NCBI GenBank assembly: GCA_002403895.1
Contig: DHIQ01000226.1
Location: forward strand, 20,727 to 40,484
Source of the DNA: Candidatus Neomicrothrix sp. UBA4742
GTDB lineage: Bacteria > Actinomycetota > Acidimicrobiia > Acidimicrobiales > Acidimicrobilacustridaceae
DNA: 19,758 nt
Direction: 5' to 3'
In this document: positions 1-7,330 of the stretch, piece by piece
Layout: each line of letters starts with the position of its first letter
How positions within the stretch are numbered: the first letter of the stretch is position 1
Program-made: the position numbers and the translations under genes
The notes under the pieces: generated by a model
The model's input: the letters and a program-made list of their open reading frames with translations, nothing else
What the model was told of the DNA's origin: nothing
Database searches by the model: none

Positions 1-696
1 GACATCGCCGTCCACTCGGCCAAGGACCTGCCTTCGGGCTCTCCCGATGGCCTGGGCATCGCCACGGTGCCCGAGCGTGGCGATCCCCGCGACGTGCTGA
101 TCGGCTCGACCTTGGACGGTTTGGCCCCAGGGGCGATGGTGGCCACGGGATCGGCGCGCCGGCGGGCCCTGTTGGCTTGGGCGCGACCCGATCTGACGTT
201 CACCGGCCTGCGGGGCAACATCGGCACCCGGCTGGCCAAGGCCCCCCGGTACGGGGCGATCGTGATGGCGCTGGCCCCGCTGGTGCGGCTCGATCTGACC
301 GTCCACGTGGCGGAGGTTCTGGAGCCGGCGGTCATGCTGCCGCAGGTGGGCCAGGGCACCCTCGCGGTGGAAAGCCGGGCGGGCGAGACGCCCGGTGATG
401 TGGATCTGCGCGGCCTGCTGGCGCGGATCGAGCACCGGCCCAGCCGTCTGGCCCTGGACGCCGAGCGGGGGTTCTTGGCCGAGCTCGGTGGCGACTGCGA
501 TCTTCCCGCCGGGGCGTTCGCCATCGTGGAGGCCGGCGAGGTGGTGACCATCGAGGGGATGCTCGCCTCCCTGGATGGCCACACCGTGATCCGCCAGACG
601 CTGGCGGGGCCGGCCTCCGAGGCCGAGGCGCTGGGCCGGCGCTTGGCTCGAGTGCTGCTCGACGATGCCGGCGGATCTGCCCTCCTCGACCGCTGA
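1..696 (+). CDS. hemC: Porphobilinogen deaminase (hydroxymethylbilane synthase), 5'-truncated
   Basis: This cytoplasmic enzyme of tetrapyrrole (heme) synthesis joins four porphobilinogen units into hydroxymethylbilane. The window opens inside the gene, and 231 residues remain in frame 1 up to TGA. The first residues read DIAVHSAKDLP, which holds the family's catalytic aspartate (Asp84 in E. coli numbering). About 80 N-terminal residues are therefore missing, and the full length would be near 310. Further family signatures are the GSARRRA arginine segment, RGNIGTRLAK, and FLAELGGDCDLPAGA, whose Cys is the attachment site of the dipyrromethane cofactor. All visible key residues are intact. No hemD, hemB or other heme gene follows; a hairpin and then a TetR gene come next. 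Identity is secure. Confidence 0.96.
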   Translation, partial: DIAVHSAKDLPSGSPDGLGIATVPERGDPRDVLIGSTLDGLAPGAMVATGSARRRALLAWARPDLTFTGLRGNIGTRLAKAPRYGAIVMALAPLVRLDLTVHVAEVLEPAVMLPQVGQGTLAVESRAGETPGDVDLRGLLARIEHRPSRLALDAERGFLAELGGDCDLPAGAFAIVEAGEVVTIEGMLASLDGHTVIRQTLAGPASEAEALGRRLARVLLDDAGGSALLDR

Positions 697-709
697 CGGT
701 CCTCTTTTG

Positions 710-776
710 CCCGGGTCGTTCCTGCAGATCGCGCCCTGTGGTGGGGGTGGTTGCAGGAACGATGCCGGGACCCGGG
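710..776. terminator. Long imperfect hairpin after hemC, possible terminator
   Basis: Two nested inverted repeats start 14 bases after the hemC stop. The outer arms are CCCGGGTC (710-717) and GACCCGGG (769-776). The inner arms are TCGTTCCTGCA (716-726) and TGCAGGAACGA (752-762), an exact 11-base match around a 25-base loop. There is no T-run, so this is not a classical Rho-independent terminator. It could be a T-less actinobacterial terminator or the end of a small repeat element. Confidence 0.45.
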
Positions 777-808
777 GAGGCGTGGCGGCCCAGCGATCGG
801 GCTGCCAA

Positions 809-841
809 GGTATTGACATACCGACTGCCAATATCTACGGT
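809..841 (+). promoter_or_regulatory. Putative promoter/operator of the TetR gene
   Basis: A 14-base dyad GGTAT-TGAC-ATACC (809-822) contains a perfect -35-like TTGACA at 813-818. Seventeen bases downstream lies TACGGT (836-841), a weak -10. An alternative -10, TATCTA at 832-837, is only 13 bases from the TTGACA, too close to pair well. The TetR ATG at 850 has no Shine-Dalgarno sequence, so transcription may start at or just before the ATG. A dyad on the -35 of a TetR gene is typical of autoregulation. This is inferred from sequence alone. Confidence 0.4.
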
Positions 842-849
842 CATCGGTG

Positions 850-1485
850 ATGAGTGGTCACCGGAGTGCTCCAGCGTTGCCCGAGTGGGCAGAATCCGAT
901 GATGCCCGGGACGGGCGGGTCGTCCGACGTGAGCGCAACCGGGACGCGGTAGTCGATGCCATCATGGTCCTCATCCAGTCGGGTGAGACGCAGCCGGCGA
1001 TGGCCGACGTGGCCCGGCTGGCCGGGGTGTCCGAGCGCTCTATCTTCCGCCACTTCGAGTCGCGGGAGGCCCTCCTGGCCGCCGTGATCGACCGCCAGGT
1101 CGAGGTGGTGAGCGGACTGCTGCGGGAGATCCCTCCCACGGGACCCCTGGCCAGCCGCATCTCGGCCTTCGTGAGCGAACGAGCCCGCCTCTACGAAGAG
1201 ATCACTCCTATGCGGCGGGCCGCACTCCATGTGGTCGAGGTATCGGACCTGGTCAGCGATCGACTGGCCGACACCCGAGCCTGGTTGCGCGAGGAGCTGG
1301 AGGCCGTGTTCGAGCGTGAGCTGTCCCGCCGCCCGTCGACTGACCGGCGCGACCTCGTCGCCGCCCTCGATGTCGCCACCAGCTGGGAAGCCTGGAACCT
1401 GCTGCGTGAGGTCGAGGGCTGCTCGGCCCCGCGGGCCCGACGGATCCTCGTCCGCGTGATGACCCGACTCCTGGCCGGAAGCTGA
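850..1485 (+). CDS. TetR/AcrR family transcriptional regulator
   Basis: A 211-residue DNA-binding regulator, the usual length for TetR proteins. The N-terminal helix-turn-helix is clear at about residues 50-80: ADVARLAGVSERSIFRHF followed by a Glu/Ala-rich helix. The C-terminal ligand-binding half shows no recognisable subfamily, so the inducer is unknown. An overlapping GTG at 847 is a possible start, but ATG 850 is preferred. Neither has a ribosome binding site, so the mRNA may be leaderless. The metallo-hydrolase gene follows after 17 bases and is probably co-transcribed. The nearby dehalogenase is a plausible further target. A dyad over the likely -35 suggests self-repression. Confidence 0.9.
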   Translation: MSGHRSAPALPEWAESDDARDGRVVRRERNRDAVVDAIMVLIQSGETQPAMADVARLAGVSERSIFRHFESREALLAAVIDRQVEVVSGLLREIPPTGPLASRISAFVSERARLYEEITPMRRAALHVVEVSDLVSDRLADTRAWLREELEAVFERELSRRPSTDRRDLVAALDVATSWEAWNLLREVEGCSAPRARRILVRVMTRLLAGS

Positions 1486-1502
1486 ACGAAAGAGGTACTG
1501 CC

Positions 1503-2330
1503 ATGCAGGTCATCACCCTGGGCACCGGTTGCCCGCTGCCCGACCCTGACCGGGCAGGACCTGCCACGCTGGTCCAGGCCGCCGGTTTCAACCTGCTGTT
1601 TGATTGTGGGCGCGGCGTGCTGATGCGGGCCGCCGCCGTGCCGGTCGGTCCGGGGGGATTCACCGCGGTGTTCCTCACCCATCTGCACAGCGACCACATC
1701 ACCGATCTCAACGACATCATCACCATGCAGTGGGCCATGAGCTTCGTTCCCACCGCGCTGAAGGTCATCGGCCCGGTGGGCACCGCGGCCGTCGTGGATC
1801 GCACCCTGGACATGCTGCGCGACGACGTCGGCTACCGCGTCGCCCACCACGCTGACCTGACCTGGGAGCCCATTGTCGAGGTGACGGAAGTCCGTGACGG
1901 CGTCGCCTTCGAGCAGAACGGACTGCGGGTGTTGGCCGAGCCCACCGACCATCGGCCGGTCGAGCCCACGGTGGGCTACCGCGTCGAGTGCGCGGGTCGG
2001 GCAGTCGCCATCTCCGGCGATACCAAGCCGTGTGCCGGTCTCGACCGGCTGTGCGCCGGTGCCGACCTCTACCTGCAGACCGTGGTGCGCCGGGCCTCGA
2101 TCGAGGCGATGCCGGTGCCCCGGCTACTCGACATCCTTGACTACCACTCGACCGTCGAGGAGACGGCCGATACGGCCGCTCGCAACGGCGTGGGCACGCT
2201 GATCATCACCCATCCGGTGCCCGCTCCGCCGTCGGGGAGTGAGCTGGCCGCCCAGTGGGTGACGGAGGCGTCCACCGGCTTCGACGGGACGGTGGTGCTG
2301 GCCGACGACCTCCAACGCTTCGACCTTTGA
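1503..2330 (+). CDS. MBL-fold metallo-hydrolase, AtsA/RNase Z-like
   Basis: A 275-residue metallo-beta-lactamase-fold hydrolase. The metal motif THLHSDH gives His60, His62, Asp64 and His65. SGDT near residue 176 supplies the bridging Asp. The segment DYHSTVEE followed by LIITHP is the late histidine region of the RNase Z/AtsA (zinc arylsulfatase-like) branch. Length and the N-terminal LGTGCPLPDPDRAGP fit AtsA-like enzymes better than true tRNase Z, which has an exosite arm. The substrate cannot be told from sequence. The ATG at 1503 follows GAAAGAGG at a sensible distance. The gene lies 17 bases behind the TetR gene and upstream of the dehalogenase, which suggests a small catabolic or detoxification cluster. 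Confidence 0.88.
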   Translation: MQVITLGTGCPLPDPDRAGPATLVQAAGFNLLFDCGRGVLMRAAAVPVGPGGFTAVFLTHLHSDHITDLNDIITMQWAMSFVPTALKVIGPVGTAAVVDRTLDMLRDDVGYRVAHHADLTWEPIVEVTEVRDGVAFEQNGLRVLAEPTDHRPVEPTVGYRVECAGRAVAISGDTKPCAGLDRLCAGADLYLQTVVRRASIEAMPVPRLLDILDYHSTVEETADTAARNGVGTLIITHPVPAPPSGSELAAQWVTEASTGFDGTVVLADDLQRFDL

Positions 2331-2350
2331 GGTTCCACGGCGGCAACCTC

Positions 2351-2385
2351 GTGCACTGATCGACCGTGGCGGTGCATCAGTGCAC
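2351..2385. promoter_or_regulatory. 10-base inverted repeat upstream of the dehalogenase
   Basis: Perfect arms GTGCACTGAT (2351-2360) and ATCAGTGCAC (2376-2385) flank a 15-base spacer. The right arm can also pair with GTGCA at 2372-2376, giving a shorter nested dyad. The repeat sits 20 bases after the metallo-hydrolase stop and 49 bases before the dehalogenase start. It is a candidate operator, or a weak terminator with no T-run. Confidence 0.45.
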
Positions 2386-2434
2386 AACGTTCGAGAGTCA
2401 TAAGTGTTTTGCAGTATCTACACGGGGAGAGCAA

Positions 2435-3352
2435 ATGGACGTCCTGCGCACACCTGATGAGCGTTTCGAGGGGCTGGCGGGGTATCCGTTCGCCGCCCGC
2501 TACGCCGAGGTGCCTGACCTCGACGGCGGCACGCTCCGCATGCACTACCTGGACGAAGGCCCGGCTGATGGCGAGGTCGTCCTGTTGCTGCACGGTGAGC
2601 CGTCCTGGTCGTACCTGTACCGCAAGATGATCCCCGTCATCGCCGACGCCGGCTTGCGGGCGGTGGCCCCTGACCTCGTCGGCTTCGGCCGGTCGGACAA
2701 GCCAGCCTCCCGCACCGACTACAGCTACGCCCGCCACGTCGAATGGCTGCGGTCCCTGGTGTTCGGCGAGCTCGATCTCCAAGGTGTGACCCTGGTAGGT
2801 CAGGACTGGGGCGGGCTGGTCGGCCTGAGGTTGGTGGGAGAGCACCCCGACCGCTTCGCCCGGGTGGTGGCGGCCAACACGTTCCTGCCCACCGGTGACG
2901 GCCATCCCGGTGACGCGTTCCTGGCGTGGCAGAAGTTCTCCCAGGAGGTCGAGACCTTCCCCACCGGGTTCATCATCAACGCCGGGTGCACCACGGACCT
3001 GCCCGAGCCCGTCATCGCCGGCTACGACGCGCCCTTCCCCGACGAGTCGTTCAAGGAAGGGGCCCGGCAGTTCCCCCTGCTGGTGCCATCCAGGCCTGAC
3101 GATCCGGCCGCCCCGGCCAACCGCGCCGCGTGGGAGACCCTGGCGCAGTTCGACCGGCCGTTCCTGTGTGCGTTCAGCGATGGTGACCCCATCACTACCG
3201 GCGCGGACGCCCGACTCAAGGAACGCATCCCCGGCGCCCAGGGTCAGCCTCACACCACCATCGTCGGAGCCGGCCACTTCCTGCAGGAGGACAAGGGCGA
3301 AAATCTCGCGGCGGCGGTCGTCGACTTCATCAGCGCTACCCCTGCACCCTGA
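2435..3352 (+). CDS. Haloalkane dehalogenase, alpha/beta-hydrolase
   Basis: A 305-residue alpha/beta-hydrolase that would hydrolyse a carbon-halogen bond in a haloalkane to give alcohol and halide. HGEPSWSYLYRKM is the signature segment with the oxyanion-hole Glu55. Asp124 in GQDWGG is the nucleophile and Trp125 a halide-binding tryptophan. Asp251 (SDGDP) is a likely acid, and His281 in GAGHFLQED is the catalytic base. A cap-region Trp165 could be the second halide ligand, as in the DhlA-like HLD-I branch. ATG 2435 is chosen because GGGGAGA lies four bases upstream and homology begins there; an in-frame extension to 2366 has no ribosome binding site. Related enzymes sometimes act as epoxide or ester hydrolases, so the substrate is unproven. 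The gene ends four bases from the convergent glycosyltransferase. Confidence 0.9.
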   Translation: MDVLRTPDERFEGLAGYPFAARYAEVPDLDGGTLRMHYLDEGPADGEVVLLLHGEPSWSYLYRKMIPVIADAGLRAVAPDLVGFGRSDKPASRTDYSYARHVEWLRSLVFGELDLQGVTLVGQDWGGLVGLRLVGEHPDRFARVVAANTFLPTGDGHPGDAFLAWQKFSQEVETFPTGFIINAGCTTDLPEPVIAGYDAPFPDESFKEGARQFPLLVPSRPDDPAAPANRAAWETLAQFDRPFLCAFSDGDPITTGADARLKERIPGAQGQPHTTIVGAGHFLQEDKGENLAAAVVDFISATPAP

Positions 3353-3356
3353 GTCG

Positions 3357-5006
3357 TCAGGAGCTGACGGCGAGCCGCTCCACGCAGGCGCGGTCGACCA
3401 ACGTCCAGATGGTCATGCCGTCCACCGTGCCGTCGTTGGTGTAGCAGCCGGTGAGGATCGCGCCGAAGTGGTAGCCACCCGGCCCGTACTGGTCCCATCC
3501 GTCCATGCCCGACGTCGAGGTGTCGATCACCACCACGGGAGGGTGTGCCCGCAGATCCCGATTGAAGATCTTCCAGCGCGAGCGGTACGGCTCGATCGAT
3601 TCGGCGTTGTGGGGAGGATTGGGGCGGTCCGCCCACTTGCCGGTGACATAGCCGACCGACAAGAACCGCGCCCCCGGGAGCCGCCGGCTGCGCCAGTAGG
3701 TCTCGGGCAGGGCGCCCCACACCAGGATCCGATCGTTCGGTCGAGTGTGGGACTGGATCTCCGTCACCAGCTCGGGCCGGACCTGGTCGGCGTTGGCGAA
3801 CCCCATGGTGGCCATCAGGGTGCAGGCCACGGCGATCAGCGCGGAGCCGGCGAGCAGTTTGCCGACCGGGTGCCGGGCGACGGTTCGCACGGTTGGCCGT
3901 TGCCCGATGGCAACCGGGGTGGTCTGCTCGGTGGTCGGTCCGCTCGTCTCATCGGGGAGGCTGCGCTGTTCGGCCACGCGCCGGTCGTCGGCGAGGGCCG
4001 CGGCCAGCAGGACACCGGCCAGCACCGCCATCGGGGGCACCATCAGCTCGAAGTAGTGGGCGATGAAGCGGAACCCGGGCACGACGGCGATGAACGCGCC
4101 GGCGAACCAGAACCAGATGACGGCGTCGACCTGGCGGAGGCGGGAACGGTTCGACCAGATCGAGGACAGGGTGGGCAGGTGGAGGGCGGCGAACACGCCG
4201 ACCACGAGGGCCAGCATCCCGAGCACGCGCACGACGTCGACCTGGCCGCCCAGGTAGTCGCCCGTGTCGACCCAGGCCCAGCGCCACACCGCCCCCAAGC
4301 CGAAGGGCAGGCCGATGGTCACCACCGAGGCGAGGACTCCCGCCCCCGTGGCGCCGAAGGCGGTCCGGCGGGGCCGTGCCCGCCACGCTTCCCACGCCAC
4401 CGGCGCCAGCATGGCGAAGAACGGCTGCTTGGTCATTCCGGCCACGCCGACGAGCGCGCCGGCGCCCAGGAAGAGCAGCAGCCGGCGGGTCGACGGGGGC
4501 GCAGCGCGGGCGGTGACCGCCAACAGCACTGCCGTGCTCGCCGGGAGCAGGGCGAACAGCTCGAAGTTCGCCGCCTGCCCGTCAGCGGGGAGGAAGGCCA
4601 CGGTGCCGAGGACCACGAGGGCGCCAGCCGCGAACGCGGCCGTCCGGTCGTGGGCCAGGCGGAGAACCAGCACCGCGACGACCACTCCGGTGGCGGCGAT
4701 GGTCAGGCTGGCCAGGAGCCGCAACGGTCGGAGATCCTCACTGCCGGTCAGCGTCTGCGAGAGCGAGTACAGCCATGGCAGCACCGGGGGCTTGCGATCG
4801 ACCGCGTCACGGTAGAGCTGGCCACCGCGGCCGATGGTGAGACCCATGGCCGCCAGATACGACTCGTCGACGTTGAACATACGGGTGAGGATCAGCCCGG
4901 GCAGACGGGTGAGGAAGGTCAGCGCGGTGAGCGCCACCACCACGCGCGCCAACCAGCGGCCGGCGGTCAGGGAATCGGCCAGTCGCACCGTCCGCGGGGA
5001 GATCAT
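3357..5006 (-). CDS. GT39/PMT_2-type membrane glycosyltransferase
   Basis: A roughly 549-residue polytopic membrane protein resembling the ArnT/dolichyl-phosphate-mannose mannosyltransferase fold. The N-terminal loop after the first membrane helix reads FNVDESYLA, matching the catalytic acidic pair expected there, and continues with GGQLYRDAVDRKPPVLPWLY. About ten or more hydrophobic helices follow. The last about 130 residues form a hydrophilic C-terminal domain (PNDRILVWGALPETYWR onward). Such enzymes move a sugar from a polyprenyl-phosphate donor to an extracytoplasmic acceptor; donor and acceptor here are unknown. The start may be ATG 5006 or the adjacent GTG 5009, and neither has a clear Shine-Dalgarno. 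The gene is convergent with the dehalogenase and divergent from the ABM monooxygenase. Confidence 0.82.
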   Translation of the reverse strand: MISPRTVRLADSLTAGRWLARVVVALTALTFLTRLPGLILTRMFNVDESYLAAMGLTIGRGGQLYRDAVDRKPPVLPWLYSLSQTLTGSEDLRPLRLLASLTIAATGVVVAVLVLRLAHDRTAAFAAGALVVLGTVAFLPADGQAANFELFALLPASTAVLLAVTARAAPPSTRRLLLFLGAGALVGVAGMTKQPFFAMLAPVAWEAWRARPRRTAFGATGAGVLASVVTIGLPFGLGAVWRWAWVDTGDYLGGQVDVVRVLGMLALVVGVFAALHLPTLSSIWSNRSRLRQVDAVIWFWFAGAFIAVVPGFRFIAHYFELMVPPMAVLAGVLLAAALADDRRVAEQRSLPDETSGPTTEQTTPVAIGQRPTVRTVARHPVGKLLAGSALIAVACTLMATMGFANADQVRPELVTEIQSHTRPNDRILVWGALPETYWRSRRLPGARFLSVGYVTGKWADRPNPPHNAESIEPYRSRWKIFNRDLRAHPPVVVIDTSTSGMDGWDQYGPGGYHFGAILTGCYTNDGTVDGMTIWTLVDRACVERLAVSS

Positions 5007-5115
5007 CACTCAGCATCATGTCCCAGCACGCGCCCCCGTGTCGCGCTTCTCAAGTGGCGGCATGAATCGAGGCATGTCCCTACGCTGGCTCGATGGCTAC
5101 TTGCACAGTCCCGTC

Positions 5116-5400
5116 ATGATCATCGTCCTCGGTCACGTCGACGCCGGGCCGGGCACCATCGACGACGCTTTGGCGCTCTCGCTCGACCACGTCCGCCGCT
5201 CGCGTGAGGAACCCGGTTGCATCAGCCACCAGGTGCACCGCGACGTCGAGAACCCCTACCGGCTGGTGTTCGTCGAGCGCTGGACCGACCGTGACGCCCT
5301 CACGACGCACTTCCAGGTGCCCGAGTCGGCCGCCTTCGCCGAAGCCGTGACCCAGTTGGCAGTGGAGGATCCGGTCATGGAGATCTACACCGCGTCGTAG
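5116..5400 (+). CDS. ABM-domain small monooxygenase (antibiotic biosynthesis monooxygenase family)
   Basis: A 94-residue single-domain protein of the dimeric alpha/beta-barrel ABM superfamily. The order MIIVLGHVDAGPG, EEPGCISHQVHRD, YRLVFVERWTDRDAL and THFQVPE follows the family pattern of strand, glycine/cysteine turn, strand and histidine-containing helix. Members oxidise quinol-like or polyketide substrates without cofactor, or degrade heme; nothing here fixes the substrate. ATG 5116 gives the usual family length. In-frame ATGs at 5062 and 5074 would add 14-18 residues outside the domain; 5062 has GGCGG upstream and cannot be excluded. The gene stands alone, divergent from the glycosyltransferase and convergent with the redox island. 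Confidence 0.8.
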   Translation: MIIVLGHVDAGPGTIDDALALSLDHVRRSREEPGCISHQVHRDVENPYRLVFVERWTDRDALTTHFQVPESAAFAEAVTQLAVEDPVMEIYTAS

Positions 5401-5487
5401 GCGGTCCCTCGATGTGGTGCGTGTTCCCCCGAAGTGCCAATCGGGTGAGCCGGCCGCCGGGCTGAGCCTAATGGGGGGTGCAGCAGT

Positions 5488-5505
5488 GGCCTCCGGTTGG
5501 GGGCC
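5488..5505. terminator. Hairpin between convergent genes, possible terminator
   Basis: GGCCTCC (5488-5494) and GGGGGCC (5499-5505) pair over seven base pairs, with one G-U wobble and a four-base GGTT loop. The hairpin lies between the ABM monooxygenase stop and the stop of the leftward lipoprotein gene. It has no T-run, so terminator function is only suggested by position. Confidence 0.4.
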
Positions 5506-5511
5506 GTACGC

Positions 5512-6486
5512 TCAGAGCCTCTGCAGCGCCGCTTCGAGTTCGGATTGGGTTACCACGTTGTCGTAGCGGGCGGCGATCTTGCCATCGGCACCGATGACGT
5601 ACACCCACGGCTCTCGTCCTTCGCCGTCTTTGTCGATCCATTCGGTCGCTGTGGGGTTGAGTTTCTGGTTGGTGTAGTCCTTCCAGATCTCGATGTGGAT
5701 GAAGTCGGCCTTTTTGCCGTAGGTCCTGGCGAGTCGGTCGACCATGTCGGTGACGGGTCCGCAGAATTGGCTGAGGCAGTAGACGGGGGTGGAGAACACG
5801 ACGACTGCTGGTCGGTGCTCGGCGACGGCTTGCTTGATGGTGGTTTGATGCAGGTCGGCGTCGGGGACGGCGCCGTTGTCGGTGTTGCCGGCGCGGGAGT
5901 CGATCGCAGCTGGAGGTATCGCAGGGGTGGTGAGGGTGTAGTTGTCCGAGGCAATGGCGGCGTCGCCGACGGCGGGGAGTTGGTGGTGGTCGAGGACTTG
6001 GAAGCTGCCGGTGGCTGCTCGGTGTCCCATGCCGGCGATGTCGGTGTTGATGGCGACCTGCCAGATGCCGGGCTTGTCGAACCCGACGGTGGCGGTGTAC
6101 ACGCCTCGGCCGTCCTCGACGTCGAGTTTGGCTGGCCCTTCGGGCGGGGTGCGGGTCGCCGAGTCGGGCAGCACCAGGAACGTGGCGTCGGCGGACGGGC
6201 CAGGTTCGGATGCGTTCCCATCAGCGCCGTTGTAGGTGAAGGTGAGGTGCAGGGTGCCGTAGCCGATGTTGTCCTTCTCGCCAGTGAAGAGTCCGACAAG
6301 GAACCGGCTCGGTGGCCCGACGGCGAGGTCGAAGTTCGCTGGCGCGACGGCGATGTCGGCGGCGCCCCCGCTGGCCCCACTGCCGCCGGTCGTGCTGTTT
6401 GACGTCGTGCCGCAGGCCACGGTGAGGACGGCGACAACGGTTACAAGGGCGAGGCCACGGCCGGGCCTCACGGTCATGTTGAGCAT
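5512..6486 (-). CDS. Lipoprotein with C-terminal thioredoxin-like domain (CX4C)
   Basis: A 324-residue secreted lipoprotein. The signal peptide ends in the lipobox LTVAC with Cys25 as the lipidated residue, followed by a Ser/Gly-rich linker. Residues about 45-170 are a beta-rich, Ig-like region. Residues about 205-324 look thioredoxin-like: AVVVFSTPVYC, a Pro in the cis-Pro position (EPWVYVIG), then DGKIAARYDN. The two cysteines, Cys237 and Cys242, are spaced CLSQFC rather than CxxC. This resembles SCO1-like or redoxin variants and may not be a standard disulfide reductase. ATG 6486 is chosen for the signal peptide; ATG 6477 is possible. It is the last gene of the leftward redox run, so it is likely an extracytoplasmic partner of the CcdA proteins. 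Confidence 0.85.
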   Translation of the reverse strand: MLNMTVRPGRGLALVTVVAVLTVACGTTSNSTTGGSGASGGAADIAVAPANFDLAVGPPSRFLVGLFTGEKDNIGYGTLHLTFTYNGADGNASEPGPSADATFLVLPDSATRTPPEGPAKLDVEDGRGVYTATVGFDKPGIWQVAINTDIAGMGHRAATGSFQVLDHHQLPAVGDAAIASDNYTLTTPAIPPAAIDSRAGNTDNGAVPDADLHQTTIKQAVAEHRPAVVVFSTPVYCLSQFCGPVTDMVDRLARTYGKKADFIHIEIWKDYTNQKLNPTATEWIDKDGEGREPWVYVIGADGKIAARYDNVVTQSELEAALQRL

Positions 6487-6572
6487 GGTTTCGTGGGTTC
6501 CCCTTGGGATTGGAAGTCGTTGCGGGCCAGGTCGACGAGAGCTTCCATTCGGGCCGCGAATTGATTGCTCAT
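6474..6572 (-). CDS. Possible 32-residue small ORF between DUF2752 and the lipoprotein
   Basis: An ATG six bases after the DUF2752 stop opens a 32-codon frame (MSNQFAARMEALVDLARNDF and onward) that ends inside the first codons of the lipoprotein gene, overlapping it by 13 bases. The peptide is amphipathic, with no membrane segment and one Cys near its end. Its placement would allow translational coupling in this tight operon. There is no strong ribosome binding site and no recognised family, so it may be a chance frame filling a 91-base gap. Confidence 0.3.
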   Translation of the reverse strand: MSNQFAARMEALVDLARNDFQSQGEPTKPCST

Positions 6573-6577
6573 CGCTC

Positions 6578-7048
6578 TCAGATCCGTGAGTGGATGATGA
6601 AGTCGGCGTTGGTCTGCTGGTAGATCCACAGAGCACCGACGGCGACGACGATGAGGGCCCATCCGACCCGGGTTGGGCGGCCGGTCACGTTGAGCCACCG
6701 CCCGCTGGTCACGCCGACGACAGCACGCACGATGACCGCTACGCCGATGCCGACCACCAGGAAGCTGGCCGGGTTGTAGTGCCACGCGGTCACGAAGTCG
6801 CCTCGGGCGATCGCGGTGGAACCCCGGGTGAGTCCGCAGGTTGGTTCGACAAGGCCGAGCGCGTGGGTGGGCATAGGCACGTCGAACGGGAACCCGCCGA
6901 TGGCAACCAGCACCACAGCCAGGACCAGCCCGACGGGAGCGGCGACCGTCAGCCACCGCAATTGGTCGACGTCACCTACGTCGAGGCGCGGACCGAGCCG
7001 CGAGCGACGCTCGATGGTGGAGCGGTCTGGTGTCGGCGGCTCGGTCAC
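6578..7048 (-). CDS. DUF2752-like membrane protein
   Basis: A 156-residue integral membrane protein. After a hydrophilic N-terminus of about 30 residues come hydrophobic helices near residues 33-50, 90-112 and 124-142. The segment PTCGLTRGSTAIARGDF followed by AWHYNPASFL is the recognisable core of DUF2752, a family of unknown function with a conserved Cys-Gly next to the membrane. The start is GTG 7048 with a weak ribosome binding site. The gene follows the DUF2933-like gene by 15 bases on the same strand. Function is unknown. The conserved cysteine and the position in a thiol-redox operon suggest a redox or metal-related membrane role, which is inference. Confidence 0.78.
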   Translation of the reverse strand: MTEPPTPDRSTIERRSRLGPRLDVGDVDQLRWLTVAAPVGLVLAVVLVAIGGFPFDVPMPTHALGLVEPTCGLTRGSTAIARGDFVTAWHYNPASFLVVGIGVAVIVRAVVGVTSGRWLNVTGRPTRVGWALIVVAVGALWIYQQTNADFIIHSRI

Positions 7049-7063
7049 CGGGGTTCGTCTCGG

Positions 7064-7330
7064 CTATCGCTTCGCGGCCCCGGATGAGCGCCGCTCGAGT
7101 TCACGGCGTAACGCCGACAGTTCAGCTTCGAGCCTGTCGAGGTCACTGTTGCCCGCGGTGTCACAGGCCGGAGTGGCACCGGCGGAGCGGCGGAGCATCA
7201 ACAACATGGAAAGCGGGCAGATAGCGGTGGCGATCAAGACGATAGCGATCGGGGTCCAGCTGGGTTGGGTGAGCCACAGGGCGGCGACGGCGGCTGCCGC
7301 GGCGATCAGGACTTTCTTGTCGAGGCACAT
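7064..7330 (-). CDS. DUF2933-like small membrane protein with C-terminal coiled coil
   Basis: An 88-residue protein. The MCLDKKVLIAAAAAVAALWL start and AICPLSMLLMLRRS segment match the DUF2933 pattern of a short hydrophobic hairpin with a Cys-Pro-Leu motif. The C-terminus (DLDRLEAELSALRRELERR) is a heptad-like charged helix, probably a coiled coil on the cytoplasmic side. GGAGGAAAC before the ATG is a strong ribosome binding site. DUF2933 genes often lie in metal-resistance or redox clusters, but no activity is known to me. A shorter protein with the same plan is encoded at 12223-12411 in the divergent arm. Confidence 0.78.
   Translation of the reverse strand: MCLDKKVLIAAAAAVAALWLTQPSWTPIAIVLIATAICPLSMLLMLRRSAGATPACDTAGNSDLDRLEAELSALRRELERRSSGAAKR

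Noticed and set aside
2895..5207. A 770-codon open frame opposite the glycosyltransferase
   Set aside because: It is Arg/Gly/Pro/His-rich with no domain, and lies antisense to a clear membrane protein. Long shadow frames are expected at this GC content.
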